64,000 bases of DNA from Oscillospiraceae bacterium (GTDB lineage: Bacteria; Bacillota; Clostridia; Oscillospirales; Ruminococcaceae). The translations under genes were made by a program, and so were the position numbers. Positions 1-9,022 of this stretch are shown here, one piece after another. The DNA lies in assembly GCA_015067175.1 (NCBI GenBank), contig SVMX01000006.1, positions 111,105 to 175,104 of the forward strand. The letters are read 5' to 3'. Below the pieces are notes generated by a model. It saw only the letters and a program-made list of their open reading frames with translations, did not search any database and was not told where the DNA came from. Position 1 is the stretch's first letter; every line of letters begins with the position of its first letter.

Positions 1-1282
1 GCAGCACGTCCTGCGTTGCGACGCCGATATTACCGCGAAGCTGTTCAAGCTTCAAGTTTGTTACATTTATGCCGTCGACCTTTACAGCACCCGACTCAAC
101 ATCATAAATACGCGGTATAAGGTCAATGAGGGTCGTTTTACCGGAGCCTGTTTCGCCCATTATAACGACAGTTTCGCCGGGGTTTACCTCAAATGAAACA
201 TCGTCAAGCACCTTTGTTTTTCCATAGGAAAAGCTTACATGCTCAAATTCTACCCTGCCCTCAAAGCGCTCGGGCTTGTCAACAGCGTCGCTGCGAGTGA
301 GGATACGCGGACTGCCGTAGTATACCTCGATTATCTTGTTAGCAGAGGCCGTAAAGCGCTGGAGGTCGTTTACTATGTTTCCGAGTGTACGCATGGGGTT
401 TGACAGCGTCCATATAAGTCCCGAGAAAGCAGTGTATTCACCGAAGCTTATCCTACCGCCGATTACGAACAGACCGCCGCAAACAAGCATTACAACGGAA
501 AGAGCCTGTGCGGTTATCTCAAGATACGGGAAAAATTTGAGCCACATAAAGGCTGCGTTTTTGTTTGCGGTACTATAAGCCTTGCTACACTCATCGAAGC
601 GCTTCATTTCATGATCCTCGCGAGCGAATGCCTTGATAACGCGGTTACCCGAGATGTTCTCCTCCGCTGCTGTATTCATGATAGAAAGACGTTCACGAAG
701 CTCAACATACATAGGGCCTACCCTGCGCTTGAAAAGCCATGTAATAAACATGATTACAGGAGTAAGAGCGATAAGGCACAGCGCCATTAGCCAATCTATA
801 GAAAAGAAGAATATAAGCGAAACCGAGAACAGCACAACGCACTCAAGCATGGTTTTGATTATCCATGCAACGGAGTGGCGGACCATTTCAAGGTCGCCTG
901 TCACGCGCGTCATGATGTCGCCTGTGCGATAGATGTTGTAGAACGCTGCGTCCTGCTTTTCGATATTGTCAAAAAGCACCTTACGCACGTTATAGATAAG
1001 CTTTTGCGATGAGTGCTCATACATAAGGTTGCCGCTGTATTGCAGAATACCTCTGAGCAGCGTAAATCCGACCATTGCAAAAAGCATTGCAATAAGCGTG
1101 TCAGAGTGGTTTTGCAGATTTTCAGCCGCATTTTCGTTTACGATAAATGTGTCGGTTATCTGCTGTGTGAAATACGGCGTCAGAATGTACATCGACTGAC
1201 AGATCAGCGTGATGAACAAAGCGACGATGTATATGCCTCGGCAGCCTTTCATGTTCTTCCAAAGCCATCTGAACAGAAACAT
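1..1282 (-). CDS. ABC exporter (fused permease/ATPase), 3' end cut by window
   Basis: Half-transporter of the ABC type-1 exporter family, with permease and ATPase in one chain. The ATG at 1282-1280 follows a good AGAGGGG ribosome binding site. About 427 residues are visible. The N-terminal 300 hold several hydrophobic helices (starting near residue 16) typical of a six-helix exporter domain. The ATPase domain then begins, with Walker A GETGSGKTT at residues 376-384 and a Q-loop (ATQDVL) just before the edge. The signature motif, Walker B and H-loop would lie outside the window. Such proteins usually act as homo- or heterodimers exporting lipids, peptides or drugs, and the substrate cannot be told here. 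A partner half-transporter may lie beyond position 1. The family is secure; the specificity is unknown. Confidence 0.93.
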   Translation of the reverse strand, partial: MFLFRWLWKNMKGCRGIYIVALFITLICQSMYILTPYFTQQITDTFIVNENAAENLQNHSDTLIAMLFAMVGFTLLRGILQYSGNLMYEHSSQKLIYNVRKVLFDNIEKQDAAFYNIYRTGDIMTRVTGDLEMVRHSVAWIIKTMLECVVLFSVSLIFFFSIDWLMALCLIALTPVIMFITWLFKRRVGPMYVELRERLSIMNTAAEENISGNRVIKAFAREDHEMKRFDECSKAYSTANKNAAFMWLKFFPYLEITAQALSVVMLVCGGLFVIGGRISFGEYTAFSGLIWTLSNPMRTLGNIVNDLQRFTASANKIIEVYYGSPRILTRSDAVDKPERFEGRVEFEHVSFSYGKTKVLDDVSFEVNPGETVVIMGETGSGKTTLIDLIPRIYDVESGAVKVDGINVTNLKLEQLRGNIGVATQDVL

Positions 1283-1331
1283 GTCTTCCCCTCTTTCTTC
1301 TTGTAAACGTTTTCTTAATCTTCCTTAAATC

Positions 1332-1365
1332 AAGTGCTGCACAGAAATATTGTTGTACAGCACTT
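1332..1365 (-). repeat. Inverted repeat at the mRNA 5' end of the ABC exporter
   Basis: Arms AAGTGCTGCACA and TGTACAGCACTT pair over 12 bases with one mismatch around a 10-base loop. The repeat starts about where transcription from the promoter at 1371-1398 should begin. It could be a 5' stabilising stem-loop or a repressor operator. Confidence 0.5.
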
Positions 1366-1370
1366 ATGTA

Positions 1371-1398
1371 ATTATATCAGAAATTGTCAATTTGTAAA
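1371..1398 (-). promoter_or_regulatory. Sigma-A promoter for the ABC exporter
   Basis: On the minus strand TTTACA and TATAAT are separated by 16 bases, about 90 bases upstream of the exporter start codon. Confidence 0.6.
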
Positions 1399-1413
1399 GG
1401 GGGGTAAAAGAAA

Positions 1414-1453
1414 AATAATTCACAAAAATCGCTAGATGTTTTTGTGAATTATT
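1414..1453 (-). terminator. Terminator of the ABC-F/membrane protein operon
   Basis: A perfect 15-base inverted repeat (1414-1428 and 1439-1453) with a 10-base loop, followed on the minus strand by TTTTTCTTTT. The stem is AT-rich, so it is probably moderate in strength. It lies just past the stop at 1480. Confidence 0.7.
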
Positions 1454-1479
1454 TATAAATATGCTGTTTTTACGGTATT

Positions 1480-1812
1480 TTACAGTTTTTCCAGCTTGTA
1501 ATAGATGGTGTAAAGCTCCTGAACAGAGTTTTCAAGGAAATAGTAATGCTTGATATACGGCACCAGCAGCACCAGAAAAAGCCCTGTCAGAACTAAAATG
1601 CCAAGCTGTTTCAGTATAAGCGCCATAAAAAGCGAAAGCAGAAAGAACAATGCAAACGCAAGTGTTACAAGCAAATGTATCAGTCGTTCGTGCTGATAAA
1701 ACTGTATGCGCTTTAATAAAAGAGAGCGCTGAGCAATGAGTTCATCATTGGTATGCCCACTGCTCATAAATTCGCGCATAAACATAAGATACTCTCTTAT
1801 CTGTTTTGTCAT
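1480..1812 (-). CDS. Small two-helix membrane protein, unknown function
   Basis: This 110-residue protein has a polar N-terminal third, two adjacent hydrophobic helices at about residues 43-80, and a charged, Tyr-rich C-terminal tail. I do not recognise a family. Its ATG overlaps the stop of the ABC-F gene in an ATGA arrangement, so the two are almost certainly translationally coupled and cotranscribed. That coupling is the only hint of function. The hairpin terminator follows immediately. Confidence 0.7.
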   Translation of the reverse strand: MTKQIREYLMFMREFMSSGHTNDELIAQRSLLLKRIQFYQHERLIHLLVTLAFALFFLLSLFMALILKQLGILVLTGLFLVLLVPYIKHYYFLENSVQELYTIYYKLEKL

Positions 1813-3716
1813 TGGTCAAATTCCTCCAGTGCAAGCGAGGCTTCCTCCCAAATGGACATGACCTCCTCTTGTCGGGTACGAAGCTGCTCTATCTTATTGG
1901 ACAGCTCCATAGCAGCTTGATAATCGGTAAGACCCGAAAGCTCGTTGGTCTTTTCCTCAATCAGCGCGTCAAGCTCTTCTATCTCGGCTTCTGCGCGGGA
2001 TATTTTTGTGTTTAGCTTGCGGCGCTCCGATTCGCGCTCTTTTTTCAGCTTGTAGTCATTTACCTTATGCTCTTTAACAGGCTTTACGGTATTAGTAGTA
2101 GCCTCTTCAACGTTCTGAACTGTCAGCGCATAAGCGTCATAGGAGCCGAGATATTCCTTCACTCCGTCGGGTGTGAGATAATATATCCTGTCAGCAAGCT
2201 TATTGATAAGATAACGGTCATGAGAGATTATAAACATCGTTCCGTCATAGCTCATAAGCGCGTTTTCAAGCGCCTCGCATGATGTTATGTCAAGATGGTT
2301 CGTAGGCTCGTCAAGCAGAAGAAAGTTTGCGCCCGACAGCATCAGCTTCAGCAGTGCTATTCTTGCGCGCTCGCCGCCGCTAAGCTCTGATATCTTTTTA
2401 AACACTGCGTCGCCTTTGAACAAAAACGAACCGAGCGCCGTGCGCACTTGAGTTTCAGTCATGCGCGGATATTCGTCCCATATCTCGTCAATGGCAGTTT
2501 TGCTTTCAGTAAGTCCTGCCTGCGCCTGATCGAAATAACCCATCTGAACACGCGTTCCAAAATTGTAATCTCCGTGGTCTGCCGTGTATTGACCTGTAAA
2601 AACTTTAAAAAGTGAGGTCTTGCCGCAGCCGTTGCTGCCGAGAAGAAATACCCTCTCCCCTTTTTTGATATCTACATTAACTCCGCGAAACAGCCTTTTG
2701 CCATCAAATCCGAGTGCTATGTCGGAAGCGTGGAAAACGTCATTTCCGCAGCCGTCAGCAGACTTAAAGCTGAATTTCAGTGCCTCGGGAGCTTCCTCGG
2801 GCTTTACAAGAGTGGCTTCAAGGCGGTCTATGGATTTCTGCTTGCTTGCGATAGTCACATAGTTGTGCGCCTGGTTCCAGCGTTTTTGCTGGTCGATTAT
2901 GCCCTCAATGCGCTTTATCTCCTTGACGGTGCTGTCATAAACCTTGCGGCGGCGTTCCATTTCTTCGGCTTTTAGCTGTAAAAAGCGTGTGTAGCCGCCT
3001 TTGTAGTCGTCAAGAATACAGTTCTCAAGCTCCAAAGTACGGGTCGTGACCTTATCAAGAAAATAACGGTCATGCGATATAACGATATAAGCGCCGCGAT
3101 AATCATTCAGAAAGCGCTCAAGCCACTCAACGGACTTTATGTCAAGATGGTTCGTCGGCTCGTCAAGCAGCAAAAGATTTGCATTTGACAGCAGCAGCTT
3201 TGCAAGCTGAAGCTTAGATTTCTGACCGCCGCTGAGAACCCCAACCGACAGCTTGAAATCGCTCTCTGAAAATCCCAGACCTATCAGTGCAGAAGCAGTG
3301 CGGCTTTTGTAGGTAAGTCCTCCCTCGCGTTCAAACTGCTCAGTAAGCAGAGATTGCTTTTCAATCGTTTCGGCGCTGTGGTCGCCCATGTCTATCTTGT
3401 CATGAAGCTCCTCAAGCTGAAGCTCCATTTCCTCAAGCTCGGCAAATACAGTCAGCGCCTCGTCCATAACCGTGCGCTGTGTATCTTTACAGGAAAACTG
3501 CTCCATAAAACCCATTTTGCAGCTTCCCGCAATGTGTATTCCACCCTCATCGGGCGTGTGTTCGCCTTTTAAAAGGCGAAACAGCGTAGTCTTGCCGCAG
3601 CCATTAACTCCGACAAGGCCTATTCTGTCATCATCGTAGACGTCGAAAGTCACGCCTGAGAATAATTCTCTGTCGGCAAATGACATTGCAACGCCGTTTA
3701 AACTCATAAGTAGCAT
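1809..3716 (-). CDS. ABC-F family ATPase (Uup/YfmR-like)
   Basis: A soluble protein of 635 residues with two ABC ATPase domains and no membrane segment. Walker A motifs are at residues 36-44 (GVNGCGKTT) and in the second half (GSNGCGKTS). Each half also has an LSGG signature and LLLDEPTNHLD, the hallmark of ABC-F proteins. The inter-domain linker is charged, and the last 80 residues form a predicted coiled coil, as in Uup/YfmR. ABC-F proteins bind the ribosomal E site and relieve stalling or give antibiotic protection. A housekeeping factor seems likelier than a resistance determinant, but sequence alone does not settle it. The start has AAGGTG eight bases upstream. The GNAT gene lies just upstream. 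Confidence 0.93.
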   Translation of the reverse strand: MLLMSLNGVAMSFADRELFSGVTFDVYDDDRIGLVGVNGCGKTTLFRLLKGEHTPDEGGIHIAGSCKMGFMEQFSCKDTQRTVMDEALTVFAELEEMELQLEELHDKIDMGDHSAETIEKQSLLTEQFEREGGLTYKSRTASALIGLGFSESDFKLSVGVLSGGQKSKLQLAKLLLSNANLLLLDEPTNHLDIKSVEWLERFLNDYRGAYIVISHDRYFLDKVTTRTLELENCILDDYKGGYTRFLQLKAEEMERRRKVYDSTVKEIKRIEGIIDQQKRWNQAHNYVTIASKQKSIDRLEATLVKPEEAPEALKFSFKSADGCGNDVFHASDIALGFDGKRLFRGVNVDIKKGERVFLLGSNGCGKTSLFKVFTGQYTADHGDYNFGTRVQMGYFDQAQAGLTESKTAIDEIWDEYPRMTETQVRTALGSFLFKGDAVFKKISELSGGERARIALLKLMLSGANFLLLDEPTNHLDITSCEALENALMSYDGTMFIISHDRYLINKLADRIYYLTPDGVKEYLGSYDAYALTVQNVEEATTNTVKPVKEHKVNDYKLKKERESERRKLNTKISRAEAEIEELDALIEEKTNELSGLTDYQAAMELSNKIEQLRTRQEEVMSIWEEASLALEEFDQ

Positions 3717-3736
3717 TATTTTTTCACCTTAGGACA

Positions 3737-4171
3737 TCATAACCACTGTATAAACGCGGTCTTGTCCTGTCTGTTATAGCCTGCGCGTTCGTAAAATTTC
3801 AGAGTGCTTTCAAGTTTTGAGCCTGTAAGCAACATCAGCTTATAGCAACTATTCTTTTGCGCTATCTCCCTAGCGTAGTCAAGACAAGCTGTAGCCAGTC
3901 CCCTGCCGCGATACTGCGGGTCAGTCACTACGTTTTCGATAAGCGCATATGGCTGCTGCGCGTGTGTCAGATTAGGAATAATCACACATACACACGATGA
4001 CACTATGCGGTCATTCTCAACAGCAACGACTATGTGATGGTCTTTATCATTCAAAATTCGCTGCCATAATGCTAAGATTTCGCCGCTTTTTTGGGGAATA
4101 GGATTGTCATGCAAATGCGTATACAGCTGCATAAGGCCATCAAAATCGTTCTCAGTAAGCTCTCTTATCAT
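3737..4171 (-). CDS. GNAT family N-acetyltransferase
   Basis: A single-domain GNAT acetyltransferase of 144 residues. The acetyl-CoA binding stretch is visible as VVTDPQYRGRGLATACLDYA in the second half, preceded by the usual beta strands and followed by a C-terminal FYERAGY. The start codon has a GGAGAG site seven bases upstream. The substrate is unknown. It sits 20 bases upstream of the ABC-F gene and is probably cotranscribed with it. A terminator-like hairpin at 4189-4220 separates it from the pheST operon. Confidence 0.88.
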   Translation of the reverse strand: MIRELTENDFDGLMQLYTHLHDNPIPQKSGEILALWQRILNDKDHHIVVAVENDRIVSSCVCVIIPNLTHAQQPYALIENVVTDPQYRGRGLATACLDYAREIAQKNSCYKLMLLTGSKLESTLKFYERAGYNRQDKTAFIQWL

Positions 4172-4188
4172 AAAATCTCTCCATAAAA

Positions 4189-4220
4189 CCGCACCGCTCT
4201 CGTGGTTCGAAAGCGGGCGG
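4189..4220 (-). terminator. Terminator after the pheS-pheT-lipoprotein operon
   Basis: A GC-rich stem (4189-4202 with 4208-4220, one bulge and one G-T pair) with a five-base loop, followed on the minus strand by TTTTATGG. It lies just past the lipoprotein stop. Confidence 0.6.
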
Positions 4221-4228
4221 AATTCTGT

Positions 4229-5464
4229 TTACTTTTCAGCAGGTAAAAAAGGCTTGTAGGAATGAGGTGCATACTTAGTATCAACAAGATAGCTGTCAAG
4301 CTCTACAGTATAAGACTCTGAAGCAGCAGCAAGATACTCATAAAACTCATCGTATTTAAGCTCTGAAAGAATGGAAAGTTTGTTATCTTCCTTCCACTTC
4401 GAGTTGGTAATAACATTATCACGAATAATCAGATAAGAGCTAAGTTCAGACTCATAGTAATAAGCCTTACCGTCGACAGGGGTCTTTTTTATAAAGTCGT
4501 TCAGCTCAGTTGAAAGCGAATTTGATTCGAGAGAAACAACATCCTGCAGTTCCTCAAGACTTTCAGCTTTTTCTGCGGTTGCGCCCTTCTTTGCTTCTTC
4601 AATATATGCATCGAAATCAGCGGGCTGTTCAGCGCCATCTTCCTCGAGAGCTTCTTCAGCCTCTGCCATAGCCTTATTCTGCGCAAGCATGAGGGCGTGG
4701 TCATAATAGATGTCGATATAGCTTTCGCCGTTGTTGTAGCGGTCAACATAGGATTTTGCGGTATCCTTGAGCGCTTGTATTTCAGCATCATCAGTAAGAT
4801 TAATACCGAAATAGTCATCATAAGGAACTTCGATATACTTCACGCCCATATAATTTTCAAGAAGATAAGCGTCGATATCCGCATCGGAGACTTTTGTTTC
4901 CTCGTTGTTGCCGTATACCTCAAGGAAAAGTGCCTCTTCCTTAAGAGTATTAAGTTCCATATCCTTTAAGCTGTCTAAACCGATACCAATGGATTCGTAG
5001 TATTCACCCAAAGTGGGATAACCATAGACAGAATCAACAGGAATAGTGAAACCATAATAGTTCAAGGACTCAGAGTCCCATGTTTCTTTCATCTCAGCGT
5101 TTATAGCTGAAACTTTGTCGGCATCAAGTGTTAAGCCTTCCTTTTCGAAAAGGCGCTCGATAGCGACATAACGCTTCGAAAGTTTGAGAGTTTCGTCTTT
5201 TATCCACTGCTCGGCATTAACGCCGTCTATAGTCTCAGAGAAAACATCTGTGATCTCAGAGGTATCGCCGGCTTCTTTCTTAACATCATAAATATTATTA
5301 GTACCGTTGGTATGTGCTGTGGTCATCAAGGAGAGATAGATACCATTGCGAAGTTGAAAACCATCTATCGTGCCCATATATCCATTGTCTGCACAGCCTG
5401 TCATAGAAGCTGCACAAACTAGCGCAGTAGTAAGTGCTGCGTACTTTCTAAAAGTTAATGCCAT
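4229..5464 (-). CDS. Lipoprotein, PrsA/SurA-like foldase candidate
   Basis: A secreted lipoprotein of 411 residues. The lipobox SMTGC places the lipidated cysteine at residue 24, after a basic and hydrophobic signal. The mature part is acidic and helix-rich, with an SurA/PrsA-like N-terminal look (long helices, then YIEVPYDDYF and a TTELND-type segment). I see no clear parvulin PPIase core, so the foldase link is a guess. The start is set by AGGAGG seven bases before the ATG at 5464. A TTG six codons upstream overlaps the pheT stop but has no site of its own. It is the last gene of the pheST transcript, with no obvious link to tRNA charging. Confidence 0.75.
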   Translation of the reverse strand: MALTFRKYAALTTALVCAASMTGCADNGYMGTIDGFQLRNGIYLSLMTTAHTNGTNNIYDVKKEAGDTSEITDVFSETIDGVNAEQWIKDETLKLSKRYVAIERLFEKEGLTLDADKVSAINAEMKETWDSESLNYYGFTIPVDSVYGYPTLGEYYESIGIGLDSLKDMELNTLKEEALFLEVYGNNEETKVSDADIDAYLLENYMGVKYIEVPYDDYFGINLTDDAEIQALKDTAKSYVDRYNNGESYIDIYYDHALMLAQNKAMAEAEEALEEDGAEQPADFDAYIEEAKKGATAEKAESLEELQDVVSLESNSLSTELNDFIKKTPVDGKAYYYESELSSYLIIRDNVITNSKWKEDNKLSILSELKYDEFYEYLAAASESYTVELDSYLVDTKYAPHSYKPFLPAEK

Positions 5465-5478
5465 TGTTATCCTCCTAA

Positions 5479-7866
5479 TCAAGTTCTGAGAACTATATCA
5501 CGCTCAGCGAGAGCCTTGAGAACGCGGTCAACGGAGCTGTCTGCTTCCTCATCGGTAAGTGTTCCGTCCTTGCGGAGCACCAACTTGTAAGAAAGGCTCT
5601 TCTTACCGTTGGGAACTTGCTCTCCCTTGTACATATCAAAGATAGAAACGCTTTCAAGAAACTTTGCGTTCTTCTTGATGATCTCTATTATCGTATCAGA
5701 AGTAACCTCATCATCGCAAAGAAGACTAAGGTCACGGGTCATAGCAGGATACTTGGGGAGCGGCTTGTACTTGCGCTCATCGCCCATTGCGTCAAACATC
5801 TTGCCCATGAAAAGCTCTGCTGCGTATACGCGGCAGGATACATCATATTCTTCGGCAGCGGACGGGTGAAGCTCGCCTACAGTACCGATTACAGTATCAC
5901 CGCATACGATATCTGCACATCTTCCGGGGTGATAAGTTTTGTTATCCTTAACAGGAACAAACTTAGCATCGATGACCATATCCTCAAAGATCTCTTCGAT
6001 AACACCCTTGATGGAGTAGAAATCCTCGTCAGCGCCATAACAGCACATACCGAGCACATCTTCCTCTACAGGCAGACGGTCGCTTGTGGGAGTGAACACT
6101 CTGCCTATCTCAAACAGACGAGCTGCGAGGTTTCTGCTTGCAACATTGGTAGAAACGCAGGTCATCATAGAGGGCAGCATGGAAGTTCTCATAACGCTGG
6201 TATCCTCGCCGAGCGGGTTTGTAAGAACTACGCTGTTCTTTTTAGTATCGGCAAAATTCAGCTTCTCATAGGATTTCGGTGAGATAAAGCTGAAAGTCAT
6301 GGTCTCATAGAAGCCCTGAGATACCATTATATCAACAATGCGCTTTTCAAAGTGCTGGATAGGTGTTATCCTGCTGTTTGAGGAAAGCTTGGGAACTGTA
6401 GAGGGAATTTTGTTGTAGCCGTAGATACGAGCAACTTCCTCGGCAAGATCACACTGACGCTCAATGTCAATTCTTGTGTTAGGCGCGGTTACATAGCCGT
6501 CCTCATAAGTGAAGCCGAGCTTTTTGAAGATGTCGATCTGCTGCTGCTCGGGAATCTCGATACCGAGGTGATCGCTTATCCACTGAGCGTCATGCTTCAG
6601 CTTTACAGGCTGCTTTGTGATGTTGTCAACGTCAATATACTCGCGAACGACTTCACCGCAGCCGAGCATTTCAACAAGCTCCAGCGCTCTCATAAGAGCG
6701 GGCTTTGCGTTGATGGGGTCGATATCCTTTTCAAATCTCGAGGAAGCGTCTGTGCGCTTACCGATGTTCTTGGCTGTCATACGAACGGAAACACCGTCAA
6801 AGCAAGCAGCCTCAAACACTACAGTCTGTGTGTCCTCCATGATTCCGCTGAACTCGCCGCCCATTACGCCTGCAACGGCAATAGGCTTCTTAGCGTCGGC
6901 AATAACCAGCATCTCGGGGCTAAGTGTTACCTCGGAACCGTCAAGAATGGTTATCTTTTCGTTAGCTTCAGCGTTTCTTACAACGATCTTTGCATCGTCA
7001 ACATAACGCAGATCGAATGCGTGCATGGGGTGACCATATTCCAGCATTACGAAATTAGTGATATCTACAAAATTATTGATAGCTCTCACACCGCTTGCAT
7101 TCAGGCGCTCAACCATCCAGCGCGGAGAGGGGCCGATCTTTACATTCTTAACAACTGCTGCCATATAGCGAGAGCAGAGCTGTGTGTTCTTTACCTCGAC
7201 ATTGATGTAATCAGATGCCTTACCGTCAACACCTGTGAATTTAGGCTCGGTGTAGTTGAAAGGCAGGTCAAATGTCGCGGAAGCCTCTCTTGCAAGACCA
7301 AGCACAGAAAGGCAGTCAGGTCTGTTGTTTGTTATTTCAAACTCAACTGTTGTATCGTTGAAACCGAGCGCGTCATGGATATCCATGCCTACGCTCATCT
7401 TATCGAAATCGGGGTCGTCATTAAGGATAAGAATACCCTCTGCGCTGGAATAAGGCACATCAGCAAGAGTGAGATTAAGCTCCTCGTAGGAACACATCAT
7501 ACCCTCGCTCTTTATGCCGCGCATATTACCCTTCTTTATCTTCATAAAGCTCATGTCTTTATGATTGTAGCAGGTAGCGCCGTGCAGTGCTACAGGGAGG
7601 AAAGCTCCCTCAAAAACATTCTGTGCAGATGTAACGATCTGAACAGGCTCAGCCGCACCGATATCGACTTTGCAGACCCAAAGAGTGTCAGCGTCGGGGT
7701 GTTTTTCGATAGCAACGCACTTGCCGACAACAACGTTTGTTATGTCAGCGCCTTGAACGGAGTAGGTCTCAACCTTGCTTCCGCTCATGGTCATGCCGTC
7801 ACAGAATTCTTTTATAGGCATATCGGTCTTAACGAAATCGTTAAGCCACTTCATTGAAAGATCCAC
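5479..7866 (-). CDS. pheT: Phenylalanine--tRNA ligase beta subunit
   Basis: Large subunit of the cytoplasmic alpha2-beta2 enzyme that charges tRNA-Phe. The 795 residues match the bacterial length. The N-terminal OB-fold (tRNA-binding) domain, B3/B4 editing domain, B5 domain and C-terminal FDX-ACB anticodon-binding domain follow in order. Recognisable stretches include RYMAAVVKNV, NNFVDITNFVMLEYGHPMHA and KYPAMTRDLSLL. The likely start is GTG at 7866, with AAGGAG nine bases upstream, giving the family-typical opening M-D-L-S-M-K-W-L. The ATG four codons later is too far from the site. It lies 26 bases downstream of pheS. Confidence 0.98.
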   Translation of the reverse strand: MDLSMKWLNDFVKTDMPIKEFCDGMTMSGSKVETYSVQGADITNVVVGKCVAIEKHPDADTLWVCKVDIGAAEPVQIVTSAQNVFEGAFLPVALHGATCYNHKDMSFMKIKKGNMRGIKSEGMMCSYEELNLTLADVPYSSAEGILILNDDPDFDKMSVGMDIHDALGFNDTTVEFEITNNRPDCLSVLGLAREASATFDLPFNYTEPKFTGVDGKASDYINVEVKNTQLCSRYMAAVVKNVKIGPSPRWMVERLNASGVRAINNFVDITNFVMLEYGHPMHAFDLRYVDDAKIVVRNAEANEKITILDGSEVTLSPEMLVIADAKKPIAVAGVMGGEFSGIMEDTQTVVFEAACFDGVSVRMTAKNIGKRTDASSRFEKDIDPINAKPALMRALELVEMLGCGEVVREYIDVDNITKQPVKLKHDAQWISDHLGIEIPEQQQIDIFKKLGFTYEDGYVTAPNTRIDIERQCDLAEEVARIYGYNKIPSTVPKLSSNSRITPIQHFEKRIVDIMVSQGFYETMTFSFISPKSYEKLNFADTKKNSVVLTNPLGEDTSVMRTSMLPSMMTCVSTNVASRNLAARLFEIGRVFTPTSDRLPVEEDVLGMCCYGADEDFYSIKGVIEEIFEDMVIDAKFVPVKDNKTYHPGRCADIVCGDTVIGTVGELHPSAAEEYDVSCRVYAAELFMGKMFDAMGDERKYKPLPKYPAMTRDLSLLCDDEVTSDTIIEIIKKNAKFLESVSIFDMYKGEQVPNGKKSLSYKLVLRKDGTLTDEEADSSVDRVLKALAERDIVLRT

Positions 7867-7892
7867 TTTTTTATTCTCCTTATGTCACTTAA

Positions 7893-8912
7893 TCAGAACT
7901 GCTTCAGGAAACGCATATCATTCTCATAAATATAGCGCATATCGTCAATTTCATAACGCAGCATGGTAATTCGCTCAATACCGATTCCAAAAGCAAAACC
8001 GCTGTATTCCTCAGAATCGATACCGCAGTTTTCAAGGACCTCGGGACGCACTACACCTGCACCGAGAATTTCTATCCAACCTTCTCCTTTACACATTGGA
8101 CAGCCCTTGCCGCCACAACGGAAGCACTGGAAATCTATCTCACAGCTAGGCTCTGTATACGGGAAGTGGTGAGGTCTGAACTTCAATTTCATGCCCTCGC
8201 CGTAAAGACGCTTTGCAAACTCTTCAAGAGTGCCCTTAAGGTCAGCAAATGTAAGATTTTTGTCAACTACCAGACCTTCACACTGATGGAATATAGGAGA
8301 GTGTGTTGCATCGACCTCATCACGTCTGTAAACGCGACCGGGGCTGATTATAGCAAATGGAGGTTTTTCAGCAAGCATTTGTCTTATCTGCACCGAAGAA
8401 GTCTGAGTTCTGAGCAATACTTCATCAGTAATATAAAATGTATCCTGCGGGTCACGCGCAGGGTGTCCTTCTTTGGTAAGAAGCATGTCGAAAACATATT
8501 TTGTTTCTTCAACTTCAGGCCCATCAACTACTGTGTAACCCATGCCGCGGAATATCTCCTTAAGCTCGTCAAGCACGATGTTCATGGGGTGACGTCTGCC
8601 GTTTGCGAAACGCTTGCCGGGCATGGTAACATCGATTGCCTCAGCTTTCAGACGAAGCTCGGTCTCGGCAGATTTCAGCGCGTCGGACTTGTCCTTGATT
8701 GCGCTCTCGATAGCGGTTCTTACATCATTTGCAAGCTGACCGATTATCGGACGCTCTTCAGCGGAAAGTCCGCCCATCTGCTTTAAGATAGCGGTAAGCT
8801 CGCCCTTTTTTCCGAGATACTTAACACGAAGCGCATCAAGCTCTTTAAGATCCGAGCAGCCGTTTACCGCACCAAGCGCGGAATCTTTAATGCTTTGTAA
8901 CTGTTCTTTCAT
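7893..8912 (-). CDS. pheS: Phenylalanine--tRNA ligase alpha subunit
   Basis: Catalytic subunit of phenylalanyl-tRNA synthetase, a class II enzyme. It has an N-terminal coiled coil, then motif 2 (PGRVYRRDEVDATHSPIFHQ) and motif 3 near the end (GFAFGIGIERITMLRY). The cysteine-rich segment before GWIEILGAG is normal for Firmicutes PheS. The start is the ATG at 8912, behind GGAAGGA, giving 339 residues as usual for the family. An in-frame extension to 9002 would run through the promoter and is rejected. The leader is only about 70 bases, too short for a T-box. Confidence 0.98.
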   Translation of the reverse strand: MKEQLQSIKDSALGAVNGCSDLKELDALRVKYLGKKGELTAILKQMGGLSAEERPIIGQLANDVRTAIESAIKDKSDALKSAETELRLKAEAIDVTMPGKRFANGRRHPMNIVLDELKEIFRGMGYTVVDGPEVEETKYVFDMLLTKEGHPARDPQDTFYITDEVLLRTQTSSVQIRQMLAEKPPFAIISPGRVYRRDEVDATHSPIFHQCEGLVVDKNLTFADLKGTLEEFAKRLYGEGMKLKFRPHHFPYTEPSCEIDFQCFRCGGKGCPMCKGEGWIEILGAGVVRPEVLENCGIDSEEYSGFAFGIGIERITMLRYEIDDMRYIYENDMRFLKQF

Positions 8913-8990
8913 TATTTTTGTCCAATCCTTCCTTGACGGAAATATTTTTAGCCTGTCGGCATAATATACTTTTTTCTTTACCAAAACATC

Positions 8991-9019
8991 ATTATAGCAC
9001 AAAACAGCACGTTTTGCAA
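8991..9019 (-). promoter_or_regulatory. Sigma-A promoter of pheST
   Basis: TTGCAA and TATAAT with a 17-base spacer on the minus strand, about 80 bases upstream of pheS. Confidence 0.8.
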
Positions 9020-9022
9020 GTT

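Noticed and set aside
6568..7857. Long open frame on the plus strand opposite pheT
   Set aside because: It is antisense to a clear, full-length pheT. It has no binding site or promoter and its translation has no recognisable motif.
8913..9022. T-box riboswitch before pheST
   Set aside because: The leader from the promoter at 8991-9019 to the ATG is only about 70 bases and lacks the T-box sequence and antiterminator.
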